From Apostichopus japonicus (lineage: Eukaryota > Echinodermata > Holothuroidea > Aspidochirotida > Stichopodidae), in NCBI RefSeq assembly GCF_037975245.1, contig NC_092567.1, positions 15,865,876-15,929,875 on the forward strand: DNA of 64,000 bases, given 5' to 3'. Numbering within the stretch: position 1 is the stretch's first letter; each line of letters starts with the position of its first letter. The notes under the pieces are model-generated. The model worked only from the letters and a program-made list of their open reading frames with translations. It made no database searches and had not been told where the DNA came from. Made by a program: the position numbers and the translations under genes. Below, one piece after another: positions 1 through 20,325 of the stretch.

Positions 1-315
1 GTAGGAGAGATTTGTAGTTTCATGAATATGACAACAACATTTGGGTGAAACCAGTGTATCATTTTTACCTTTGTGGGGGGGGGGGGGTCACTATACTTAA
101 CATGCTATCTAAGTTTGATGGAAACTAGTAGTCGTCCAACGAACAGCCTCCACAGCTGATTTTCGTTGTCCCAACGAAAGATTTGGACGACATGAATGCA
201 ATCAAAAATTTGCCTTGCTGTTGTTGCATAGACTTGAAGCATGTATATATATTTTTTCCATATTTTGGTATAGACTTTGTAATAACATTGTCAGAACCAT
301 AATTGTGTTATAGTT
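1..315. other. left-edge non-coding stretch
   Basis: No coding exon, RNA or element boundary is recognised here. There is a G homopolymer near 75-87 and a short inverted pair around GTCGTCCAACGAA (about 131-143) and TTTGGACGAC (about 182-191). It is probably intron of the DNAJC24-like gene whose terminal exon follows at 750, but no upstream exon with a J-domain is visible. Confidence 0.3.
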
Positions 316-319
316 TTAA

Positions 320-671
320 AGGGTGTGAAGACTCGCACAAAACATTAATCTGACCTAATTTCTGAACGAGGTGTAACAGAAGTGTTAGACACCACCATTG
401 ATCCCAGAAAATACACACACACAGCTTGCTACCATCGGTAATTTGACACTAGTGTACAGTCAGTACATAGCTGCGGTCAATACCCACAGCACAGTGTACA
501 AACAATACAGCGATGGACATCTCAGGTCCAGCTAAAGATAACAAGGTATCACGTTTCATTACTGTACTGTCTGCATTTTGTAGCAACACAAACAAAACGT
601 CACTTGCAAGCAATGGAAAGTTAACTTTTTGAGATGGTTTTTGCGGTTTGGGGCGAGTCTTCAACGCCCGT
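320..671. mobile_element. TTAA-flanked MITE (piggyBac-like target), copy 1
   Basis: The element is bounded by TTAA at 316-319 and 672-675. Its ends are imperfect inverted repeats built on GAAGACTCG (left) and CGAGTCTTC (right). An inverted, better preserved copy sits at 7546-7938, also between TTAA sites, and a 5'-truncated copy ends near 20603. TTAA target duplication is typical of piggyBac and a few related superfamilies. No transposase is encoded, so it is non-autonomous. Confidence 0.75.
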
Positions 672-749
672 TTAAGTTTATGGTCAAGGGCCTTGGAGAT
701 AATATCTGTTTTGTGCGTTATATTTTGGTTAAATGTTTACGTTTTACAG

Positions 750-889
750 ATGAAGACGTCTACTTTTACCATTGCCGGTGTGGAGGAGACTTTGAGTTTC
801 GTGGTCCATCAGTACCAACAGATATCACATGTAATACTTGCTCTTTAAGCTTATGTGTGACTGCAAACAGAGGCAATGGCAATACTTGA
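750..889 (+). CDS. DNAJC24: terminal coding exon of DNAJC24/DPH4-like protein (CSL zinc finger), partial gene
   Basis: The exon opens after a TTTTACAG acceptor (ending at 749) and reads DEDVYFYHCRCGGDFEF, then ITCNTCSL, and stops at 887-889. This is the CSL (DPH-type) zinc finger: a CxC pair in HCRCGG and a CxxC pair in CNTC, the four metal ligands. The CRCGG form matches the C-terminus of DNAJC24/DPH4, the J-domain co-chaperone of diphthamide synthesis on elongation factor 2, better than the free-standing DPH3. The exon enters with one base carried over from the previous exon. A GTGAGT donor lies two bases after the stop, so the 3'UTR may be spliced. The J-domain exons are not seen and should lie to the left of the window. 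The family call is firm; DPH4 over DPH3 is likely. Confidence 0.7.
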
Positions 890-1328
890 AGGTGAGTCAT
901 AAGTCAGACCAACACATGTTACTCTGTGTGTTTTTTAGTACTTCCAAGTTCTTGTGTGTTTTCAAAGTACTTCCAAGTTCTTGGGGTGTTAAAAACTCTT
1001 TCAAAGAAGTTGCACGACATAAATTTCTCCTCTCATCAACTAACTCAAGTGGTAGCTTTTTTGGTTCCATGAGTTGATGTTATTTAATATGGATAAAGTG
1101 GTACATTGGGTTGTCTTTACAGCATCTGGTTATCTCCAGTGTGGGACATAAGGTGGAGAAGGTAGTAATAAGTACACACATGCTCAGAAACTATTGAGAA
1201 AGATTCATTCGACAGGCAACGGACACATGGTCATTTTCTTGTAAAACTGTATTCTGCTCTTGAGTTTGACACCATCTGTATATACAACAAAAATTTGAGA
1301 GCTTTAAGAGAAGATGTTTTACCTCAAT

Positions 1329-1508
1329 AGGTTTAATAGTGCATATAAAACTCACTGAAGAGCCAGCATACTTAACAGACCAAAACTCAGCTGGAACGTA
1401 AAATGGGCACCTTGTTTTTATTAAGTCACCAACCCTTCCCTTCGCAAGCCCTTTAAAGCAGCATTTTGCATCCTTTTCTATGGTTTTTCTCAACCTCACT
1501 GATTCCAT
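1329..1508 (-). CDS. possible first coding exon, unknown protein
   Basis: On the minus strand an ATG at 1508 opens 60 codons (beginning MESVRLRKTIEKDAKCC, later CPFYVPAEFWSVKYAG, ending TIKPIE) that run into a plausible donor GAG|GTAAAA at about 1329. The composition looks protein-like rather than microsatellite-like, but I do not recognise the family and could not find the next exon. If real, it is transcribed toward the DNAJC24-like exon. Low confidence. Confidence 0.25.
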
Positions 1509-2118
1509 GATACCATAACTACATACATAACTAGCTTATCTATTCAAATATTACTTCAAATGGTGACATAAAAGTCGAAAAAGTTACACATTTCAACTTT
1601 GTTTTTCGCGAAGATATTCTCCGTTGGGATCCAAATAAACCTCGTCCATAATATGAATATTTAAAAGCTACGAACGTCATTGGCCAATAAATACTACAAC
1701 ATTATGCTTGATTGTGTAGATTGTCTATGGCAGTTGTACCAGGGAGCTGTTTGAGTCCAGCTCGCTGGTTGTACCAAGTTACCAATTCGACGTTTTGAAT
1801 CTATTTCTAGCAACAGCTCATAATTCATCCTGCATCTCTGATTGGTTGAATTCAAACTAGTGGGTTGGGGGAACTGTATGCGATTATTATTAAATGTGTA
1901 ATTTGTCGGTGTACACTTTTCTCATTATCTGCAAATATCCTTGATTACTCGCCAATTAACGCTTTTGGCAAGGCAAAAACTTGGCTAATATCTTAGTTTG
2001 CTGTTTTGTGATTGATATTTGTAAAAAACTTGATGGACTTGTCAAAAAACTGGAAAACGACGACAAAACGCAAAATGCTGCTTTAATTCTCATTATGGTG
2101 ATACATGTGTTTTTTGTT

Positions 2119-2490
2119 TCAAATACCTGCAGGTTCAACTTGAAGACCTGGACCAAATAAGGTCCTGTGTATTGACGGTGAAGGATTTTCCTTTTGACTG
2201 AAACTGAAGAGATGATGACCCTGTTTTCCTCTCACGAGAGGTTGCAGAGGCTCTCCGTCAAAATATTTCTTAAGGAGGAGGGAGGAGAGAAGATGGCCCA
2301 GATGTTGCCTCTGCGTGAAGGTCTTATAAGTTTGGTGCTTCACCACAAGTTCGTTCTGACCAGAACATGGTACAATCAGAGCATCGTTGATGCCAGAGGA
2401 TCCCGGATGAGACCGTGGCAGATGATAACGCAATTCATCCTGGCCCGTACAGCTTTGGTGGAGGACATGAATTAGAGTCCTGAAGAACAT
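2119..2490. pseudogene. GC-richer decayed coding-like patch, unrecognised
   Basis: A 370-base patch of higher GC than its AT-rich flanks, open for 123 codons on the minus strand and for about 93 codons on the plus strand. The plus strand has an acceptor-like AATACCTGCAG just before it. Neither translation resembles a family I know. It may be an old coding exon or transposon fragment. The rest of 890-3148 shows nothing I can name. Confidence 0.2.
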
Positions 2491-3148
2491 TTCTTGAAAT
2501 TAAACGTGACAAATGTATATCATACAAGGAACTATTTATCTGGCCAGTGGTGTGTGTATGATAAGTCAAACATACAAATTTATTATGTCAGAGTCTCAAA
2601 ACGAAATTTAGCCTCGATCAACTCACAACCATATGGTTAATTCTGTGAATTTTGTAAAAATAATGATGATTAGTAGTTGACAAAGACAAAAATGTTTTGA
2701 TAAAAGTGTATGAGGTTCTGTGAGACTGCTGACATTGTAGTTAATATCTGACTACTGTTCTTTACATTTTTTCAACCAGCAAATAATTTCGCCTTCAAAG
2801 TTAATGTAGTCGTTTTCAAGGCACAGAAGTTTGTCTATAATGAAACACTATAGTTCCTGTGTACAAAAACTGTTATATATCTGTATACTGCAATGAAACC
2901 AAATTTTCATGATAACACTTTGTGATGCGACACCGAATAAATTCTGCCAGTGAACACCATGTGGCTGTAATATGTATGTAGTAATATGTATGTTAGTATG
3001 GAGGCTGGTGGTCCCATCTACTGCTTTGAGTCCTCTTTTAGAGGACTTTGGCCAATCTGGAACTGAAGTGAACCGATCTTTTTAGCTGCATAACATGGAC
3101 AGTGGTTGAAACACTTCTTGATGTTGGCATTTACATTAACAGTTTGAC

Positions 3149-3213
3149 ATGATTTGTTCTGCTACTTTATCCTTTAGCTTATTGATTCAGTACGAAACCC
3201 TTCTATGGATGCA

Positions 3214-3251
<38 letters not shown>

Positions 3252-3983
3252 TGCAGAAAAGAGAAGCCACTATATTAATCCATTATTTCACAACAATCGC
3301 CTTCATAAAATATAGATTGAGATGTGGGTTTGGTAATGTTGGTATTGATCAGCCAAATAAATATTGTCGTAAAGCCTCAATAACGTTATTTTTTTAATGA
3401 AAGAAAGTAAGTTTATAAAGATCATGGTCAGATTTTTTCACTAGAATCAAAGTTAATTACGGTAACTCTTCTATGCGTGAAATATATATTTGACTTGCAA
3501 AAAATGGAAGCCACAAGATTAATCCATTTTTTCACAACAATCGGCTTCATATAATAGAGATTGATATGAGGGTTTGGTAATGCCGGTATTGATCAACTGA
3601 ATAAATATTGTCGTTCGACTTGCAGAAAATGGAAGCCACAAGATTAATTCATTTTTTGCACAACAATCGGCTTCATAAAATACAGATTGATATGAGGGTT
3701 TGGTAATGCCGGTATTGATCGACTGAATAAATATTGTTGTTCGACTTGCAAAAAATGGAAGCCACAAGATTAATCCATATTTTGCACAACAATCAGCTTC
3801 ATAAAATAGAGATTGATATGAGGGTTTGGTAATGCCCGTATTGATCGACTGAATAAATATTGTCGAAAGCATCAATAACGTTATTTTTTAATGAAAGAAA
3901 GTAAGGTTATAAAGAACATGGTAAGATTTTTTCCACTAAACTCAAAGTTAATAAACTCTGTGCTAGGATGCAATATATAAATA

Positions 3984-4061
<78 letters not shown>

Positions 4062-4105
4062 TATATATATATACTCGAATATATATATATATATATATAC
4101 TCGAA

Positions 4106-4185
<80 letters not shown>
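3149..4185. repeat. (TA)n-linked satellite units, block 1
   Basis: Repeated units start GACTTGCA(A/G)AAAA..GAAGCCAC, pass TTTCACAACAATCGGCTTCAT and CAATAACGTTATTTTTT, and end CTCTGCTATGGATGCAA before a (TA)n run. Three short tandem copies of about 125 bp lie at roughly 3490-3870. A TA run of about 200 bp fills 3985-4190. Long open frames here are only TA repeat translations. Related units recur at 4511-4860 and 15090-16400. Confidence 0.75.
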
Positions 4186-4191
<6 letters not shown>

Positions 4192-4459
4192 TTCGAGTTG
4201 GTTAGCATCATGTTTGATCTCTAGAGTAAGGCAAAATATGTCACCAAAAACAGAACTAGTATTGTTCGATACAGGTGACAAACGCCTACAGTGGAATTAC
4301 GACCTTCTTACCGGTTTCGAACCTCTGGACATACAATCAGCGTCCATAGCCTAGTGGTTAGGGTGTCCGCGTACAGAGCGGAAGGCCCGTGGTTCGAATC
4401 CCGGTGGAGGCTGAAAGTTTTTTCACTGTTCTTGTTTTTCCAACTCATTACGATTTTCA

Positions 4460-4460
<1 letters not shown>
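4186..4460 (+). repeat. SINE-like unit with tRNA-like module (copy 1)
   Basis: This unit starts at TGATTTCGAGTTGG and contains a tRNA-like module at about 4340-4412. The module has an A box (TAGCCTAGTGGTTAGG), a 5-bp anticodon stem (TCCGC/GCGGA) with a seven-base loop whose triplet reads ACA, a B box (GGTTCGAATCC), and an acceptor stem pairing at six of seven positions. A near-identical unit is at 15467-15760 and a truncated head at 34337-34395. The ACA triplet and the fixed linkage to (TA)n make a repeat-borne tRNA relic more likely than a working tRNA gene. Confidence 0.6.
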
Positions 4461-4512
<52 letters not shown>

Positions 4513-4997
4513 CTTGCAGAAAAGAGAAGCCACTAGATTAATCCATTATTTCACAACAATCGGCTTCATAAAATATAGATTAAGATGTGGGTTTTGGTAA
4601 TGTCGGTATTGATCGACCGAAAAAATATTGTCGAAAGCCTCAATAACGTTATTTTGTAATGAAAGAAAGTAAGGTTATGAAGATCATGGTAAGATTTTAT
4701 TCATTAACCTCAAAGTTAATAAACTCTGCTATGGATGCAAGATATATATATATACGACTTGCAAAAAAGTGAAGTCACAATATTAATTCATTATTTCACA
4801 ACAATCAACTTCATAATATCTAGATTTAGATGAGGGTTTTGCAGTGTCGGGAATTGCCAGCTGAATAGGTGTCTTGTCTGAATAACGTTGTTATAATAGA
4901 ATAAGGGAATAAGGGTTGTAACAGAATACATGTTACTACGATTGTAGATGGTTTTCAGTTGGTTCCAGCCAGTGTGGAAGTTGATTGATATCTGAAT
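4461..4997. repeat. (TA)n plus satellite units upstream of FREP copy 1
   Basis: A (TA)n run (4461-4510) is followed by two more GACTTGCA satellite units, then about 80 unique bases up to the start codon at 4998. The same arrangement precedes copy 2. I see no convincing TATA box or transcription start. Confidence 0.6.
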
Positions 4998-12433
<7,436 letters not shown>

Positions 12434-13740
12434 GAACTGTAGTATTGATGCCTACGGTATCTTTATTACAAGGGTAAATTCACGAACAATTATTGATTAT
12501 GAACTACATGGGAGAGATAAAGACAAAACGATTTGATCATTAAATTATCAGTAGGTTTTCTCTCACGTATCGGCAGCATTTCATTCCATATAATGTAATA
12601 TTTATATTGTTTTATGGTTGGCATTGAGTCTTACTTTAACATTTGATTGCTTATTTTGTGACCGAAAGAAGCAAACTGTCATCAGCAAACGGTTTATACC
12701 TGAGGGTCATCTCCAAATCGTTTTTGAAACAACACCATCATTTTCTCATCGGAGACTATCATACGCGAAAGGAGTGTGGAGCATATCACGCAAAGATTCA
12801 AGCGATATTATCGCGGCAGGAGACACTTAATTAAATGGGAGAGAGCTAGTTGTTCAGTCCATCTCAATATCATATTCTTTGCTCAAGACAGTGTTGTCTA
12901 AATGTAACTGTATATACTTCTTGACTCGATCAACGGTATAGGTTGTATGTGGTGTCATCATGATCGATGTTCTTTTACGTTGAGCCTAACTTTACTAGTG
13001 CAGTGTTCTTGATTGGAATGGTTTGCCGTTTGGTTGTTCTCATCAATATGTATGTCTGCAACTAATGCAATTTCCTCACTGGAAATATGATTTGTAAATT
13101 ATGAAGAAAACAAAGACATGATTAAATGTCATCTCACTTGTCACGATGACATTGTTAACTCAGATATTGATAGGTGTATTCATGAAATAAAATTAAATGT
13201 ATATGGGTACAACATATACCCACGACACAAGTAATGCTAAGAATATGGCTGGTACCGAAAATTAAAAAATCAATCAATTCCAGCATTTTTGATAAAACAA
13301 TCCCATTTAGTAATCTTAATTTTCCATTATATCATCTAGTTTTAACGTTCCTGTGTTCTCCAGTTACATATTAATAATTGTTACAACACCATACATTGGT
13401 CATATTAACTAAACACCAATAATTGTTTGATTATACATACATTTGCACGTAATATCTAACGTAAATTTGTTCATGTTTATTGTAATGTTATAACTAATTG
13501 CTTTTAAGCTATATGTGAAGAATTAAACATATGTTGAATCCCAAACGAACGGAATTTTTGGATGGTTTTAAGTTGTTACATCTGATATCCTCGTGCAAAT
13601 CCCTAATTTGTAGGTTTGATATGTATCATTACAGTGTATGTTTGTATAACCTTTTTTAAATTAATGTGAGACTTGTCATAATTAAAGGAGATGTTTACCA
13701 CAATTAAGTGTTGTCATCATTTAGTGATATATTTATTTAG
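12434..13740 (+). other. 3' flank / probable 3'UTR of FREP copy 1
   Basis: Highly similar to 24501-25812 after copy 2. A polyadenylation-like AATAAA lies at 13186-13191 (25259-25264 in copy 2). A 70-codon frame at 12618-12830 exists in both copies but differs in length and has no acceptor or signal, so I treat it as untranslated. Confidence 0.55.
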
Positions 13741-13805
13741 ATGCGAGGGCCCGTTAAATTAGCTATACATGGAGCTGCTCGACAAACAGTGATGTTCGTA
13801 AATTT

Positions 13806-13982
13806 TACGTTATAATAATAAGAAGAAGAAGAAGAAGAAGAACAATAATAATAATAATATTATTATTATTAATGAAAATAATAATAATTATAATACTACT
13901 AAATAATAATAATATTAATAATCATAATCATAATCATAATCATAATCGTAATCGTAATCATAATCATAATCATCATCATAAG
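13806..13982. repeat. short (AAT/ATC)n array at the LINE tail, copy 1
   Basis: Mixed AAG, AAT and AATC triplets lead directly into TATTTATATAGCGC at about 13985, the 3' end of an L2-like LINE read on the minus strand. The matching array in copy 2 is five times longer. Confidence 0.8.
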
Positions 13983-14176
13983 TAATATTTATATAGCGCA
14001 TAATCAGCAAAGCTGCTCAAAGCGCTTTACAAATGTAAAACCTACAAACAAATGGTAACAAAAACCTAAATATTAAATATACAGAACCAATAAGGCACAA
14101 AATGTAGAAGCTTAAAGCAACAACATAAAAAACACCCGTACTATACGATAATAATTAAAGCCCTAAACGCATATAG
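13983..14176 (-). mobile_element. L2-like LINE 3' end, cut at the duplication edge
   Basis: It matches 26801-26991 closely (GCGCATAATCAGCAAAGCTG, then CTCAAAGCGCTTTAC, up to AACGCATATAGTCC) and then stops matching at 14176. In copy 2 the LINE continues for some 6 kb. The break in similarity is best read as the right edge of the duplicated block. Confidence 0.7.
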
Positions 14177-15090
14177 TCCAAATTTATTTCACGTTGTTAC
14201 GAGGGGGCAAAGTTTCCGGCACAAAATCGTAGGGTTTAGCGAATACTTGTTGAGGTCAAGACCTTTTGATCCAGGTCGAGAAACCTTGACATCCGGGTCG
14301 AGGTCATAGGTCACCGGGAGATCAAACATGAACTATGTCGACAATTTTTGAAATTGGCTAAGGGCATTCTATGAGGTTGTACAAGTTGTGTGCAGGTCAA
14401 TTTTTCGACCGGAAGCCAAGTGGGACAAAATGGCGGCAAGGTCAAAGTTAACCGTTAAGTGAACTCTAGAGACGTGAACAAATTACACCCTGTAAAATAC
14501 TTACCACATATAGGATTGAGTTCATGTTCACGGTCGATGTACCCCTTGTATGCAATAATCAGCCAAAGAAATTTTAAAAGGATAATACGTTACTTTCGGG
14601 TTTTAAACCAACCCCTAGTTAACCCCGAGGGAAGCTGTAACTCAAATACTGTAAGTGCTATGGCCTGGTAATTCGGCACGTATGTTTTAGACGATAGGTC
14701 TACTATCGATCTGCCCCGGGAAGTTGCCATCTGATTCATTCCGGAAGTGACGTCACATAGTGAGGCATTTATGTTGAGGTTCATATCTTCTTTGTTCGTG
14801 TAAAAGTTTTATTAATTTAAGGTGTCATATAATAAGGTATATAAACCTACGTACGCATACTGAGTTTCGAGGAAATCGGTGGACCCAAGACAAAATGGCC
14901 GCCAAAACAAAAATGTTGCGAAAAATTGCTTAATATATTCATAAAATATCAAGACGAGGTCGCAGCTTCCTCTAAATACCTCATTTTTTTTAATGATGTG
15001 TTAATGCTTAATCTCGAAGTTCAAGTTATTTGGAGAATGTTGGATTTTGGGGACCTGGGGGTCGCCCCCTCCCCAAGGTCAAAATTTATA
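14177..15090. other. single-copy stretch between the two duplicate blocks
   Basis: No protein, RNA or repeat recognised. Several phrases (CCTTTTGATCCAGGTCGAG, AAAATGGCGGC) look repeat-like, but no second copy is present in the window. Confidence 0.3.
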
Positions 15091-15466
<376 letters not shown>

Positions 15467-16525
15467 ATGATTTCGAGTTGGTTAGCATCTTGTTTGATCT
15501 CTAGAGTAAGGCAAAATGTGTCACCAAAAACAGAACTAGTATTGTTCGATACAGGTGACAAACGCCTACAGTGGAATTACGACCTTCCTTACCGGTTTCG
15601 AACCTCTGGACATACAATCAGCGTCCATAGCCTAGTGGTTAGGGTTTCCGCGTACAGAGCGGAAGGCCCGTGGTTCGAATCCCGGTGGAGGCTGAAAGTT
15701 TTTTCACTGTTCTTGTTTTTCCAACTCATTACGATTTTCATTCATATATATACATATATATATATTGCATCATGACTTGCAATATATATATATTGCAGAG
15801 AAGAGAAACCACGATTAATCCATTATTTCACAACAATCGGCTTCTTAAAGTTATATAGATTTAGATGAAGGTTTGGTATAATGTCGGTATTGATCAACCG
15901 AATACATATCGTCGTAAAGCCTCAATAACGTTATTTTTTTAATGAAAAAAAGTAAGGTTATAAAGATCATGGTAAGATTTTTTCCACTAATCTTAAAGTT
16001 AGTAACGGTAACTCTTCTATGGATGCAATATATATTCGACTTGTAAAAAAGGGAAACCACAAGATTAATCCATTATTTCACAACAATCGTATTCATAAAA
16101 TATAGATTTAGATGAGGGTTGGTATAATGTCTGTATTGATCAACCGAAGAAATATTGCCGAAAGCCTCAATAACGTTATTTTTTTAATGAAAGAAAGTAC
16201 GGTTATAAAGATCATAGTAAGATTTTATTCACTAACCTCAAAGTTAATAAACTCTGCTATGGATGCAAAATATATATCTATACGACTTGAAGAAAAGAGA
16301 AGCCACGAGATTAATCCATTATTTTACAACAATCAACTTCATAAAATATAGATTTAGATGAGGTTTTGCAGTGTCGGGATTGTCAGCTGAATAGGTGTCT
16401 TGTCTGAATAACGTTGTTATAATATAAGAAGGGTATATAAGGGTTATTACAGTATACATGTTACTACGTTTGCAGATGGTTTTCAGTTGGTTCCAGCCAG
16501 TGTGAAAGTTGATTGATATCTGAAT
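15467..16525. repeat. SINE-like unit and satellite units upstream of FREP copy 2
   Basis: The order mirrors that upstream of copy 1: the tRNA-like unit (module about 15623-15695, same ACA loop triplet), a (TA)n patch, then three GACTTGCA/GACTTGTA satellite units at about 15776-16400 and a short unique leader before the start codon at 16526. Confidence 0.7.
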
Positions 16526-16799
16526 ATGGCAACTCAGTCGCGAAGTTTCCGTTTTGGTGCCATTTTGACGACTGTGATATATCTTTGCAGCATTGTAGAA
16601 TCAATGGGTAAGTTTAGTCACCTATACCAGAATCTCATAACCAAATTCCATTTGTTCGACTTTCGCAGATAAACGATTTATCAAAAATCGTATAAAACAT
16701 CTAAAGTTCCCGTAAACTATATGGGACTATTTTAGTTAATGGCGGAATGTTGAACGTGTCACCTGTTATCCTTATAGTCAATTAATAGTTGTTTTTTAC

Positions 16800-16860
<61 letters not shown>

Positions 16861-19800
16861 TATATATACAGAAAAGAAACGTGCAAAAATGGCAAGATAG
16901 ATATGAACAATTTTAATGTGCTCACACAACTGCATTGAAGACATCCATTATACTTTTGACATCGCGAAAGAAAATGGACGTAACGGAAACTATTTTAATG
17001 CAAAATGTTATAATGTCCTTTTATATGTGAAACCAAATCTTCTCAAGAAATAAACTAGTTGGCATGGCTTCCTGATTAAAGTCAGTAGAATATACACAAT
17101 TAATTATTCTCCCACAAATTCACTCGAAAGCCAAGGAATTACATAAATAATCAACAACATTTGAATTCTAAAGTGACTGCCGTTCTACAAGGTACAGAAA
17201 CTTACTAAGTCATCACATTTTGGAAGAACACAGAATGATGAAAGTCATATTTGTTACATACTTGAATAGGAGCATATGTATTGCTATGCACCCTCAACAG
17301 CTGGTCGTTAAATAAACCTCGTTTTGTTAATCCGCTATCTTGTGTGTAGGACCTCTTATGTTCAGACCCAATATATTACAATATTCAAGCCGTCAGAAAC
17401 CTATAAAACCTAAGAAAAGCACTAAGATAGAGTAGACAACATAATATTGTATTTTGTAATCGAATGTATTGCTGCAATTTGGAATTACAATTAGTTAACT
17501 TTTATACACACTTTCCATATGACAATGTTGTCAGGGGTTACAGGTTGTCTTCCATTTGCGTTGACATGCATATGAGCCGTGGGACATTTGAATGTCCCTT
17601 AGCCTAACAAGGTTACACCATAACGGCTTTTCTAAAACCAACAATGTAAATAAACTTGTTATCATGAAATATAATATAGAGCTAAATTTACTCTAGACTC
17701 ATTTATTTCAATATGAATACGTTCATGTGATTTAAGTAGTTTCATGTTCAGAAGTTTACATGAACTTGCTTATTAGGACAAATGTGATCAGTCACTAATA
17801 GACTGCAATTTTAGTCATGGAAGACCCTCCTCTCAGGCGCGTAGCGAGGAATTTGCCAAGGGAGGGGCGAAACCAGGGGCGTATCCAGGATTTTCTTACC
17901 TGGGGGGCGCGAATTACTAACTAAGCGGAACGCCACCATCGGTTGGCGCGCAGCGTACAAGGAAATTTCTGGTTTTGATACCCCCCAGATCACCGGAAAT
18001 GGCACTTTTCGGGCTTGAAAATGACCAACCAGATGTACACCTTTTGCCTGAGAACCAAGTATTTCCCAATAGTTTTTTTTTTCCATCCATATCCTTTTTA
18101 AAGATTGTTGCCCGTCACAAATAATGTTCGACCTCATCGCATCTCCTCTGGATCATTGCTTTTGTAGGTGATTCTACGTCGCGGCCCACAATACACGCTA
18201 GCCGCACTTTTTAAGGTTTTAAGCCCATTATTTGTTCAGAATATGATTATTTACATCTCTCGTGAATAAACTCACTTCAAAACATACCCATAATATTGCT
18301 CAAAATTTCATCTATGGACAACCAATATAGAAAACCTCCTTCAACCCCTAACAGACCGGTCAAAATTGCACAAGCAGAGGGAAGTATGATGAAGAATGTT
18401 GCTGAGGAAATTTTCGAAAATTCAGACACAGTTAATTTATTGGTCTAGAAATATTAATATAACGGCTGTTATAAAACTTCGTTAAAGGAAATTTAAAAAA
18501 AAACAGATATTTCCGAAACCCATAGGGGTAGGAGGCGGGGGCGGGCTGCAGCCCCTAATTCTCCATTTCTAATGTAAAAGAGAGTTTTGACATAAATGAA
18601 GCTCATCTACATAAGACATTTCGTTGTTCACACTAGCATCTTGCGGTATACTGCGCAACTTTCACGGACCGTACGGTACACGATGGCATGCGATGTAATA
18701 ACCGATGCTTGTTAATATGATATTGACATTAAAAGTCGTTACTGCCCCCAAATAAAATTGGGCTTCTACGCCCATGATTACACACATATACAGTTTTGGG
18801 GCTGGAAATTGTACTTCCCAGGCCTTGTAAGTTGCATCTAAGCATTTTCTATTTAGAAATTACTAGCGATATTATAAAAAATATGCTCAAAAAAAGGGGG
18901 GGAGGGAGGGCGGTCGCCCCTTCCCGAAATGCGTCATGTTCCCTGTCGACACGGTATAGTTCGAGACCAGCCACAGTTGGTTTCATAGCACAATTCTACA
19001 ATTAAGGCGTATATACACACACACACACACACGCGCGTTATGGTAGACATTATATTGGCTGGTATATATATATATAGATACATCAGTGAGAGAGGAAAAA
19101 TGGAAACGTCAAAAATGGAGTTGTCGGAGTAAGGGGTATGGTGAGGCGCACGCCCCTTCCGAAAATCCTGTGTATACCCTGTGTATATAATATGGATCAG
19201 CGCTGTAATGATGTCACTGTTCCTTTCTCTTCCCGGTGTCTTGGTGTTTTTCTTTTCTCCCTCCCTTTTTTCCTTTTTCTCTCTTCCTTCTTTTCTTTTC
19301 CCTTCCTTCCTCTCCTCCTCCTCTTTTTCCCCCTCTTTTTTCTTCTCTTTTTTTTCTCCGCTTTTTCTTACCCGGGGGGCGCGCGCCCCAACGCCACCCC
19401 TGGATACGCGCCTGGAAACTGTAGGCAAACTATGAGAGCCGTAGATACGGCATTGCAAACTATCTAAGCGTAGCGCCACTATGAGTTGGCGCGAAACGTA
19501 CAATAAAATTTTGGCTGAAAATGTATCCCAGATCGCTAAAAATGGCACTTCACAGGCCTCGTAAGTTGCGTTTTAGCATTTTCTCTTTTGATATTACTAA
19601 CGATATCATAAAAAGATAAAAAAAAATATGCTCAAGGGGAGTGGGGTGCGGCTTCCGCCTTCGCCCCTCCTCCCTTAAATACGCGCATGAGGCTCCTCTG
19701 GCTTTTGACATAATATCTCTCATTTTAGACTTATGCACTTTCGAAGAACTATCTTCTTGCAAGATGGCAGAAAACTGTTCTTTCGGAAACTATGCGGCGG

Positions 19801-20280
19801 AAGAAACTATTGAGACAAGTAAGTAAACGGAAAAGTAGGAAACATTTTCACGAAATGAGTAGCTTATTTAATGGCTGGCAAACTTCCATTTTGTTTGACA
19901 TTCAAGTAAACATCTTATAGTCTCCAAGTCTCTAAACCTTGGAAGGAAATTCGGTCATCATTTCACTTGAGACTCAGTATGCATTATCAATATTCAACTT
20001 TCCGCAAGGGCATAAAAAAATGCCATTGTTCTCTTCGGTGTAAATAATTTTAATTTTGTACGGTAATAAAGTAAAGACAATTCTGGTATGCAATATATGT
20101 TGAATGAAGTGAATATTACAAAATTGAAAGGCGATTCAGATGATGGCATAAAACATTTGATAGTAGACTGGAACCGTGTTTATCAGATTTGAGTGAGTTC
20201 GATTTTAATGAACGAATGAGTAAATGTGGAACATCGGGATGGTGTGGGGTACGCATTCGCATCCGTAGAATCGTACATTC

Positions 20281-20325
<45 letters not shown>

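Noticed and set aside
4340-4412. Functional tRNA gene
   Set aside because: Unlikely anticodon, imperfect acceptor stem and fixed association with a repeated unit; kept as a SINE/tRNA relic.
3907-4512. Frames encoding alternating Ile-Tyr
   Set aside because: Produced by (TA)n; the same appears at 7003-7370, 15249-15488 and 34298-34673.
12618-12830. Conserved 70-codon frame after the stop of FREP copy 1 (also after copy 2)
   Set aside because: Conserved only because the 3' flanks are duplicated; lengths differ between copies and no known motif is present.
19138-19467. 109-codon Phe/Leu/Ser/Pro-rich frame resembling a membrane protein
   Set aside because: Low-complexity C/T tract inside a repeat insertion.
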